Under the pieces are notes generated by a model. That model ran no database searches. It was given only the letters and a program-made list of their open reading frames with translations, and was not told the DNA's origin. This document shows, one piece after another, positions 1 through 12,200 of a DNA stretch of 64,000 bases. Positions within the stretch are counted from its first letter, which is position 1, and the number at the start of each line of letters is the position of its first letter. Position numbers and translations under genes: made by a program. The stretch covers positions 18,439,001-18,503,000 of the forward strand of contig CM069877.1 in NCBI GenBank assembly GCA_036172665.1, written 5' to 3'. Origin of the DNA: Prosopocoilus inquinatus. Taxonomy: Eukaryota > Arthropoda > Insecta > Coleoptera > Lucanidae.

Positions 1-187
1 AAACGGACGCCGACTTTTATTGTAATTTTTTTAGGGCCACACACGCACTCGCGCATAGCATCTATTTTTAAAGTACGGGATGGAGCGCTTTGCCAGGTTA
101 ATTAGTTGAAATCACCGCGACAAAGACGCCCCTTTGATGATCCAAGCGTATTTTTCTTTTAATATTTTTTTTTAACATTTGTTGCAG

Positions 188-259
188 AGAAACGGAAGTC
201 AAAGCCGTTCCGGTCGTGGATATCGTCAACAGCAATGTCGTTGCTATTACCAACTTGAA
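188..259 (+). CDS. Kinesin exon: early motor (beta1-beta2 region)
   Basis: The exon is preceded by a T-rich tract ending ttgttgcag and followed by the donor gtaatt. It encodes a short segment ending AITNLK, as found just before the GDSRE-type loop in kinesin-3 motors. It enters with one base of a split codon and leaves in phase 0, which fits the next exon at 35120. It is only 24 residues long, and the true N-terminal exon with the VAVRVRP-type strand must lie left of the window. The assignment depends on joining across the 34.9-kb intron, which the phase and the family order both support. Confidence 0.8.
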
Positions 260-3200
260 GGTAATTTTTTCGAATTTTTTCTTGAACTAATAATTTTTAA
301 TGCAATGCAGAAAGAAAAAAAATAAGAATAATCAAAATATGCAAAAAATAGTAATAAATAACAATTTTGTAGATTTATGCCATCTCCTTCCCTTTTCAAA
401 TTTAGAAGGGGGCACAAGGGCAAGGTAAAAAAAAATAATTAAAAAAGGAACACGAAATAACAACAAAAATAATACTAACATTAAATTTAAATAATCGATC
501 AAGGGTAAACAAAAACTAGAAAAAAGTACACAAATTAATTAAAATGATAATATCTAAATCAAAGGTGCTTTCTTTCGCTTAAAAGTTTGAGTCGTGTTTC
601 GAATAGTTTGGACCTAAATTTCGTAGTTCTTGCAACAAAACACCTGACTTTAATTTTTGATTGACAGTTTATTTGTAAATAACCATAATTCAGTCCAAAC
701 AAGTTTTAAAAGTAGAGAGATTCAAAGAAAAGAATGTCTATTTTTGAATCAAAACAAGTTTGGATCACGATTTTGTGAGCGAAAGAAAGCACCTAATTAT
801 TTTAAATAGGTATACTTGGTGGAAGAATTTAATGAAAATACTCGGTCCTAGCTTCTTTTTATTGTTTTAATACATAGTAATTTCGAACCTGGCATGATTC
901 ATCATCAGTGTAACACTATAAAAATTTTCTCCTTCGACCATTGGCGCGTGCTGAACTCATTAATATAAGTACCCGCCCTTTATTTAACTTCTTCATCTGT
1001 CATGTACTTTAAATTTGTTTTAACTCTAAGCTACCTAAGTTTTCTACATTTTTTACAATTTTTATAGTGTTGTACTGATGATAAACCAGGCCTGGTTCGA
1101 AAGTACTATGCATTAAAACAATAAAAAGAATATTGGTCCGAGTCATTTCATTGAATTCTTCCCCCAAGTATATGTACCGTGCCTTCAATTCATTTCCTCA
1201 TTAAAGTGGGCTATGATTTCACTGTTTTTTTTCTCCTAAGATTTGCAGCACTGATAGCTGTTCAATTATTTAATAAACAAATGTCAAATTGACACTTTGT
1301 ATTTTCAATTAATTCAAAATGTTAGAATTACAGCAGAAAATATTTATTGTTGAAAGTTATTTTCAAACCGGTAGAATAGAAAATGGACAGTTAGTTTATT
1401 CAATTAATCGGTGTGTACAGAAGTTTCGACAGCAGTTTCCTAATTTTGCTATTACTTATGAACAGCTAGTTAAACATATCCATGCTTGTGTTCTTAAATT
1501 TCGTGAAACAGGATCACTTGGTCGCAAAACAGGGAGCGGAGCAGCTAAGAAAAGGACTGCAGCCTGCATTGAAGACGTTCGGGATCGAATGGAACACTCT
1601 CCCAAGAAATCTATTGCGAAACTTTCACAAGAAGTTCAGCTACCAGTGGGAACATGTCACACTATTCTTAAAAAAGACTTAAAAGCTTTATCCATATAAG
1701 ATTCAAGCAGTCCACGAACTCAGGCCAGTAGATTTTCACAGAAGAACAGAATATTGTCAGTGGTTTCTTGATAACTTAAACAACGACGACATTCTTGACA
1801 AGTGTTTCTTTTATTTAAATAAACAGAATATGAGAATATGGTCAGCAGAAAATCCCCATGAATTTGTGGAAACTCCATTAGATTCATTAAAAATTGGTCA
1901 CACAATCGATGAACTTCGTGCGGGCATTACAGATGTGTGTGCTAACATAACCCCCGAACACTTAGCAAACGGGTTTGAAAACATGAAACGCAGAGTACGC
2001 TTATGTATTCAAGCTAAAGGAGAGCACTTTGAGCATCTAATTTAAACTTTAATGTTGTGTTTTTATTTGATGTTATGATCAGTACTGACAGTTAATGACA
2101 ACTGTTTACTCTAGTCGCCAACTTCATAAAAAAATCACAGCTTACTTTAATGAGGAATTCAATTGAAGGCACGGTATAATATCGGTCAAAATGAAACATA
2201 CAGGCTGATTCAGAATAAGTGTCCGACCCGTTAGGAGCGTATTCACTAAGGTCATGCAAGTGTAAAATTGCAAAAAATAAATCTATCAGAGGCATTTAAA
2301 AAATCAACCTCCTTTGAATCCAAAATGGAAATCATGATTCATTTCTGACGTATACATACACAATCCGAAATACGAATGAATGAATTGCATATTATACAAC
2401 TTTTTCTGCAGAAAGCCATAAATGAAAACGTTTTACAGTTTCATTTCAAGGTAAACGCTAGTTTCGTTCTACTCCGCGCGGGTCCATTGCTCTTGTGACG
2501 CAATACAGCTGTATTAGTGCCCATCAGCCATTTTTTATCTCAATCTGTAATGTATTGTATCTCAAAAACTGTGGATTTTAGACCCCCTATGCATGTAAAC
2601 TTTTCTTTTCTTTTTCTGTGTACTACCTATGATTGACGGGTCGGACACGTATTTTGAATCACCCAGTATAAATACGAATTAGTGTGTGCTATTTCTAACC
2701 CCAGACCCCGCCCCTGAATTTAACTGAACAGCAAATAAATAAAAAAATCCATTGAAACAAAATAAAAAAAATATATTGTCTAGAAATGTACATTTGATTA
2801 CCTCTGCGCCTATCCTGAAACTAAAATAATTAAAAGCATTCTGCACTTTATAAAGTCGCACTTTGCGATGCAGTTCAAACGAGAAACTGCGACTTCATAA
2901 AATGCAGGCTAGTATAAGCAGTAACATAAATATACAGGTGTCTCAACAGCGCGTTCTCGGGTTATATCTCGATAACTACTGAAGATACAAAAACATTTTC
3001 AAGATATCCTTATTTTTAATTTTAGAGGTCCGCAACATTAAATTATTTTCACCTGTACAGGGTGAATCAAATTACTGGTATTGGATGCAACTTTTCTATT
3101 TCAAATTTTACACCTTATACCGGGTGTCTCAAGATGGGCGGCAACTGGCGGTATATGGTTAATCGTAATACCTACAACTTCGGGGAAAAGAATTATAGTC

Positions 3201-6200
3201 AAAGTGACCAAGAGAAATTCAAAGAAAATATTTTTAGGTACCTGAGTTGACCGCAAGGGGGCGCAATCAATAGGGTTATCAATAAAAATCAATTTTATTA
3301 GCAAAAGTCTCAAAATAAGTTGCAGATTTGATAGCGTCATTAGAAAGCTCAATTAATTCTGCACAACTTTCATTTTAGACTTGTTATAGTATCACCGTTA
3401 AGACGGGTGGAGGAAACAGTTGAATTATTTCCTTTAAAAAATATCATAACTGCGGTACTCTTTATCAGAAATTAACGAACTTCGGCTTGTTTGAAAGAAA
3501 ATTTTAAGCTGATTTAAAGTTTCTATTCAACGACTACGACTAATTTGTTATAAAGTGGCTAGAGGGCGCTATTTACCAATGTAATAGTTTTTCAGTTTTC
3601 CAAAAAAAAAAAAAAATTAAATGGAAATGTGTTTCTTTTGCAACAGTTGCAAAACCTATAAAATGGTGAACATTGTGGTGAAAACCGGAAATGAGTATCT
3701 TTTTTCGTTTTCGAGTTATTATCAAATACGTATACGAATTGATGATATTAGCGGAAGGAGAAAGTTCAAACAAATGCTATCGAGTAACACTTTTAATTCT
3801 AAGGTTAAATAATGCCTATACATTTTTTTATTAATGTTAGGACATTATTTAGAAGCATTTAAATGTTTTTGGGAATAGAGAATATTTAAACATAAGAATA
3901 CAACAACAAATATAGAAACAAGAATAATTCAAACACTAAATAAAATCAATGAACAATAATCATGCACTGTGATTAACAAAGTTTCACTGTGCCGCTATAC
4001 AATACTTTTTTAATATTCGCTTAGAGTTATACAGTGAGAATCTTGTAACGCTGCACATAGACGAAAATTACGTGATCAGATAATACATTTCTGAATCATA
4101 TAAAATTGCACATAGAGGTTTTAACATTACGTTGTTATAGTTACTATTCAATTCTCAATGCTGAATCTTTTAAAAACTGCACATAGGAAGTATTAAGGAA
4201 GGGAATAATTGATCTATCCTGAAATTTTGCGGTAAATAACGCAAAGACCTTTGTCAATGAACTTCATCTGAAAATATTGTACACCTACATTTTTACTTTT
4301 TCGGCGGTTGTATGCATTTTACAATAAATTAAGAGAACAATTTAATTCAATCTGACAATTCAAAATCAGTAGTGTCATTACTCATTACTAACAACGCACG
4401 GTAACCATGGCGAAGAAAACAAATTTGCTTCCATTAATGAATACTATGTGCAGTCTTATAAGATTCTCAGTGTATAGAAATTATTATTGATATCCTTACG
4501 GATAGTAAATGGATATTTCGAAATGAAAGATGGATAATATTTTGAAAACATATTAGGTGCAGACCTTCAATCATTGTTGATTACAATGTGTTTCATAAAT
4601 GTTCAAAGTGGTTTCCGTTATTTAACATTTTATTGTTTGTTACTTTCATTTAGTGCCTGTGTTTTTCTCATTTATGTGTTTGTTTGCTGTATTGTTCTTT
4701 TATTTAAATATTAGGCTCTCAAAAACAACTTTATTATTTAAATAGATTAATGTCTTTCTATTTACCTCAAAATGAAAAGTGTCACTCGATAGCATTTGTT
4801 TGAGCTTTTAGATCCGGTTTTATCTTCGGTTAATAGACTCATTTGGTAATAACTCGTGAACGAGAAAAGTTATCAGTTTCGGGTTTTCACCAAAATGTTC
4901 TCCTGATTGAATTTTTTGTAATTACTGTAAAAGAAATACCCCTTTCCATTTAATTTTTTTGGGAAACTGAGAAAAACTCTCACTATCAAACGAGCTGAAG
5001 TTCGTTAATTTCTGATAAACAGTACAGAAGTTATGATACTTTCTAAAGTAAATAATTCAACTGTTTTCTCCACCCTTATAATGGTGATACGATAATAAGT
5101 CTAAAATGAAAGGTGTGCAGTATTAATTCAGCTTTCTAACGGCGCTACCAAAGCTGCACCTTCTGAGACTTTTGCTAGTAAAATTAATTTTTATTGTTGA
5201 GCCTATTGATTGCGCTCCCTTGCGTCCAACTCAGATATTTAAAGATATTTTCTTTGAATTTGTATATCACCGGTCTCCGCCCATCCTGAGACACCCGGTA
5301 TATGATATCAAATTTGGATAGCTTAAAATTCTACATATTTTTTTTATACCAGTACGTATACCCAAATCTAACCGTTCTGGAGATATACCGGGTGTCCCGT
5401 GCTATTTGTTCGCCCTTGTAGAATCTTTATTTACTGATCGATTTACATCAACTTTGAAGACATCAAAGTAAATAAAAAATGGAATTTTCCGACGTACCGC
5501 TAAACATTAACAGTTAATACATATTCGGACTTGTAATGATCCGTAGATTTCAAATGTGTAAAAATATACAGGGTGATTCACGGAATCCGTTCGTTAAAAG
5601 TTTACGGACTTCCGCTTTGAATTTCTATTTCCCATTTTACAATTATAAGTTAGCGATAATGATCTATTAAAATATAATATTTCTAACTTTCGGGCACTTT
5701 CGCTTATACCGGAAGCTGCTGTCAACTTTCTTAATTTAAACGGAATGCCCCATTTTTTATTGCATTTTTAAATTTCTCAGGAAATTCTAAAATTATTTTA
5801 TTCAACATATGATACAAGAAAAATTAGCCGTTTCAGAGATATTTCCATCTTTTTCATTTTTTTTTTCAAACTTGCAATACCTTGCTTATAACACTGTCAT
5901 CTTTGTGCAATAAAAGCCATGATGTTAATTTTTGCCCTGTAGTAGACCACAATAACGTGCTTTGAAATCATGCCCAGTCTTAAACTTAATTGTCTACAGG
6001 GTGGTTAAAAAGTAACTTCTATTCAAACTGATTTCAACCGCCGAAAAATCAAGTTTTTTAAATAGAACACCCAGTATATTTTTATACCACGTGACTCCGG
6101 ATTAATTGTTCTTTCGTCCTGGATTAACATTCCCTATACCTATCCCATATATCTCACTCGCTATTGATGATTTTTCTTTTAGCGTCAATTTTTTCAATTT

Positions 6201-9200
6201 CTTGATATTGTTTTTAAATAGTGGGCTATGAAATGATCTATTAATTTTCAAAAAGTTATTAGACATTTGATAATTTCTTTTGTAAAGGTGTAAGAGGTCA
6301 TATTAAGAATTCACATGCATACGGCATAGGTAAATAACAAATACAGCAGATAGACAGCTATTTAAATATTGTTTTTCGGGTTTTAAATAGAAAATCAAAA
6401 ATGAATTTAAAATCGAAAATTAATTTAAAAAAACCTTATTTTTTTAAATTTTCATTGCAGACTATTCAGGAATAATATCGAAAAGTGACAAAAATGATGA
6501 GTCAAAGACAAAATCATGAATAGAAATAGTATAGGGAATGCTAATACAGTTCGAAAAAATATTTAATTCTGAATCTCATGATATAAAAATATACTGGGTG
6601 TTCTATTTAACGACGGTTGAAATCAGTTCGAATAGAAGTTACTTTTTAACCACCCTGTAGTCAATTAAGTATCTTTTTTCTTGTATCATATGTTAAACAA
6701 AATAATTTTAGAGATTTACGAGGAATTGAATGTAATAAAAAATGGGATGTTCTATTTAAAATAAGCAACAGCAACTTCCGGTACAAGCGGAAGTGCCAGA
6801 AAGTTGGAAATATTATGCTTAAATAGACCATTATCGCTAACTTACAACTGCAAAATATGAAATAGAAATTCAAAGGGGAAGTCCGTAAACTTTTAACGAA
6901 CGGGTTCTGTGAATCACCCCGTACAGGGTGTTCCATTTAAAATAAGAAAGTTGAAACGTCAATAAAAATTAATAAAGTTTAATATCTGAGTTTTTCAACT
7001 TTCTTTCTTAAATTGGAGATTGTAACTGGAAAAAAGAAGACAATGGACAAATTGAAATTAGAAAAACATATTGAAATAATAATAAATAACTTGTGGAATT
7101 ATGTTATTTCTTATCAAAATGTTTTCGCAAGCGAAGATAAACAACATTTAAGAAATTCGAATTAGAAATAAAGAAAAATGAATAATAAATAAATACATAT
7201 AAATCCCCTTTCCAAATTTAAGTAAGCAAAGGTATATAAAAAACGTAAATTAAAAAGTAATGAATAAATAAATCAAAATAATTAAGTAAATAAAAATAAA
7301 TAATTAAATCGAAACAAATAAATAAGAAAATAAAAATATAAAATAAGTAATTAGAAAAAAATAAATAAATCAGTAAAAATAAAAAAAAAATACAAAGAAA
7401 TAATTTTTAGAAACAATAATCAGGTAATGCCCAAGAGTCGAAAATCAACAAAAGCAAATAAAAGTAATAAAGGAGTAAAAAGACAAACGTGTTTTAGTAA
7501 TCGATTCTATATGTTTCCCTTCTAAGACTGAAGAAATCGAAGATGAATAAAAGAATTATAAAATATAGATTGAAATAGTAATAAATAATTAAATTTCATT
7601 ATTACTCCCTCCCTCTTTTGCTTTTATTTTTTATTTTGCTTTAATAAATATAGATTAGCAATTGTTTCCTCTCTCCCCTCTCTCTCTCTCTCTTCAAGAA
7701 ATTAAATAATTGAAGATAAATAATAATAAAAAAAATCAAAAACATAATACACAATATATATATGATGCTTTAATGGTTATTTCTTCTCTTCCCAAAATTG
7801 TATCTAATAATAAAAAAAAACAAAAATAACAAGAAAAGACACTCTTTGAAATAATAATAATTAAATAAATATTAATGGTGGACCCTCCTCCCTCACAAAA
7901 AAATCAACAATTGAAGGTGTCAGAAATAAAAAAAAAAGTATAATAATAAAATATTCAATTAACTAGGAGGAAACTAAAATTAAATAAAATGTTTTATTAT
8001 ATTTTTTTTTAGTAGAAAGGGAAACAATCAGTTTGATAAACGATGGGCCCATTATCCGGCACTTTCTCGCGCACTTTACAAATTCACCTCGTCATTAAAA
8101 TTGTCATCTAAAGATAGCTCTTCGGGAAAAGAAAAGAACCCCCCCTAAGCTGTGCTTCGCGTGTTTACGACACCGTTTCTTCACGAAAGGTGTGAATCAT
8201 TCTCCTCTTGTTGCCCTGCCTGCTTTAATCGGCCGTTTATATTTAGCGAAAGTCGTCGCCGTTTATGTTGCGAAATGTTAATTCGTCCGTGGAGGTGGAG
8301 GTCGTATCGGCAAAATGTAGATGTGTCATGCCTGCTCGGAAATCAACGAGAGAAAAAGACATACCTAACGTGGAAATCAACTTTTTTCAATCACTTTTTT
8401 CTTTATTTTTCGACAATTTCAAAGAATTTTTCTTTAATACTTTAATATTTACAGGGGAAAGAAAAACAGGTAAGAGATATTATTTTTCGTTAAGATTTAG
8501 AGAACAATAGTTTTTTAATTGTTTTATGTAACAGGAATAAATGTACTCCCTTCATGTTAAACGTTGATTTAGGAAAGCAACTGGCGACGCGACGTTTGTA
8601 TTCCCATACGGGGAGCCTGTTTGTATGAATCAGGTCTGGATTTTCCTTAAAAACTGAGGATAGGCATTGCGCTTTCGAAGACGCCTTCGCTTATCCCTGC
8701 CTTATGATAAAATGTCATCTGAATATCAGACATACAGTCTTAGTTACTTTCACTTTTGGAGGTTGCAGTTGTAAGACTAAAGACTGTGACTGATATTTCG
8801 AAGAAACAAATGCTACATACCTGGAGTAGATTCAATATTTGTGCCGAGGAAATTAACGTCAAGCACAGCCAGTAGCTTCAATCGTGACGAGTATGGGTGT
8901 TAATTAACGCAACAATCTTAACCAGAGACGAGAAGATCAAGGAATCGGAAAATGGAAATGGAATGGAAATTTACCAATGACAAAGAAATTTAAATAATGC
9001 ATCATTATTAATTATAACTTAAACACAACAAGACAGAAGTAAATCTTTAACTAGTTAACCGTTGGCGGATCCGTTATCAGTATAGAAATTTGAGTTTGTT
9101 TGATATTAAACTTTGCGTTAATTGGATTACTTATACGGCGGCTATGGGAAAAAAGTTGTTGATTATTATCTGATGACATTTCAGAGATATAAAAAATATA

Positions 9201-12200
9201 TCTAATCCTTTGCTACTGATTTTTTAATAAAAAGAAAAATCCTACAATGTTAGGGGCTCAACCAGGATAATGGCAAAGGTTTGAGATTAAAAAGAAGTTT
9301 GAAGCCGATAGAAGACGAAAGATAAAGACGTAGACGAAATAAGGAAGAAGACGATTGTGACGAAGTTTTAAGATTGAAAAAGACGTTCGAAGCTGATAGA
9401 AGACGAAAAGAAGACGTAGACGAGATAACGAGGAGGAGGAGAGAAGACGAAAGAGGAAGACGTAGCCGAAATTAGAACAATGACGAGTACACGACGAGTA
9501 GTTATTTGAAGGTGAAAAGAAGACTATTTAAGGCATTTTATTTAAAAAGCAAGAATGGAAAATTTGGCGCAAATTATTCCAGTGAAGAAGGCAATTCGTT
9601 GTATAAATTAATTTTTGAAGAAGGCGGTGATGGCTCAAATCCACAAACTTTGTGTAGCTTTGCTGGATTTCCTTTTGAAGTAACATCTCAGGAATATCAG
9701 GAAAAACTGAACTATTCTACTAGATTTTCATTGGGTGATTCAGTTTCCATGTGTAATTTATTGGGTCTTGATTATGTCGGTACGAAGGAAGAATTAAGAA
9801 AGAAAATCGTTGCCGCGTTGACAAATATTAATCTACTAGTTGTTCAAGATGACGACAATGATGACACAAATATGGAAATTCAAGACAGTCGAGATACTGA
9901 AGCAGTTAGTGAAGATGGTGGACGTACTGTCGCAAATACCGTACGTCAAAACATAAAATTCGCACTTAGTTTTAAAGATATGGAAGATTCTATAAGATCT
10001 TTCAGTGCGAACAATTCATATTCCGTTGAAAAATGGATGTCAGATTTTGAAGACGCGGCAGCTTTATTTGAGTGAAATGATTTGCAAAATTAATTTTTGC
10101 GAAAAAATCCTCAACAGGACTCGCAAAATTATTCGTATAGGGTGAAGGTATCATCAAAGATTGGAAAACATTAAAGACTATTTTACGCAAGGAATTTTCG
10201 TCCCGATTGAACAGTGCTGACTTGCATCGTATGTTTGCAGCTCGCAAGATGAAGAAGGATGAGCCTGTCCAAGAATATTATTTCATTATGAAGGAGATGG
10301 CTACTAAAGGTACAATCGACGAAGAGAGTATTATCCAGTATTCCAGATGAAATTGCGAACAAAGCTAACCTGTTTGGAGCTGAAAATTTTAATGACTTCA
10401 AAGAGCGATTGAATGTCTACGAAAAAATGAACGAGCTAAGAAGCAACAAATTGGGCAAAGGAAAAATTGATTCATCAAGAGCCACTGCAACTTCTCCAAC
10501 GTCCAATATCCCTCAGCATGGATCACCAAAGAAGAACATATCCAAAACTATCAAAAAGGACGAGAGGTGTTTCAACTGTGGTATGTTAGGTCATCGTTCA
10601 AGAGATTGTAAATACATAAAGCTAGGTAAGAAATGTTTTAAATGCGGTATTTTTCGACAAGAAGCGAGATTTTGTGATAAACAAAGTCTAGATAAATCTG
10701 TGTCTAACTTAATAGATTTAAACTATGCCAATAAAATGTACAAAGAAGTCGTTGTCGAAAAATTAACACTAAATGCTTTAGTAGATACCGGTAGGAATCT
10801 GCCGTTGTTGCGTGAAGATGTTTATAATTTGATTACTGACTTAAAATTAAATGGTCCAAAAGTATCGTTGACCGGTTTTGGAAATTGAGAAATACAGACG
10901 CTAGGTTGTTTTTAAATAAATATTAAGATTGACAACAACGACTACTTTATATCACTTCATGTTATACCTAGACATGCGATGAAAATGAAAATGATTGCGA
11001 TTTCTGTATGATGGCCGAGATAAACATAACTAACGACGGAGTTTCAATAAAGAAACTAGAATCTCAATATCCTTTCCATATTATGCAAACGAATGTATGG
11101 TCGAATGGATCAAGTATAAATACGACTGATGAAAATATGCGTAAAAAAATTGAATATTACATTAGTTCGTATGTACCCAATAAATGTAAGTCGACTGATA
11201 TAGAATTACGAATTAGTTTAAAAGATGATAAACCAATTTATCAAAAACCTCGTAGATTTTCTGAACCAGAGAGACTGATCGTAGAAAAACAGGTAAATGA
11301 GTGGTTAGAAAGTAGAATGATTGAAACGTGTGCCTCTGATTTTGCAAGTCCAGTAGTTGTAGTTAAAAACAAAGATGATACTCCTCATTTGTGCATAGTA
11401 GTAGGAATAGGCCGATTCTGGAACCTCCTCCGACCTTGACCAATAAAATTCAAGGTCAAGGTCGGAGGAGGTTCCAGAATCGGCCTATTCCTGACGTGAC
11501 CCCACCATGAGCTTCAAGGTCAAGGTCATGACCTTGAGGTGACCTTGAAATGACCGTGAGGTGACCTTGAGGTGACCTTGAAATGACCTTGAGGTGACCT
11601 TGAAATGACCTTGAGGTGACCTTGTGGTGACCTTGTGGTGACCTTGAGATGACCCTGTGGTGACCTTGAGATGACCTTGTGGTGACCTTGAGAAGACCTT
11701 GAAATGACCTTGAGGTGACCTTGAAATGACCTTGAGGTGACCTTGAGATGACCTTGAGGTGGCCTTGAAATGACCTTGATGTGACCTTGAAATGACCTTG
11801 AGATGACCTTGAAATGACCTTGAGGTGACCTTGAAATGACCTTGAGGTGACCTTGAAATGACCTTGAGGTGACCTTGAAATGACCTTGAGGTGACCTTGA
11901 AATGACCTTGAGGTGACCTTGAAATGACCTTGAGGTGACCTTGAAATGACCTCGAGGTGACCTTGAAATGACCTCGAGGTGACCTTGAAATGACCTTGAG
12001 GTGACCTTGAAATGACCTCGAGGTGACCTTGAAATGACCTCGAGGTGACCTTGAAATGACCTTGAGGTGACCTTGAAATGACCTTGAGGTGACCTTGAAA
12101 TAACCTTGAAATGACCCTGAGATGACCTTGAAATGACCTCGAGGTGACCTTGAAATGACTCTGAGGTGACCTTTAAATGACCGTGAGGTGACCTTGAGGC

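Noticed and set aside
8152..8510. 97- and 81-codon + strand frames
   Set aside because: They overlap in different frames, have no recognisable motif and lie in intronic DNA. Kept only as a composition island.
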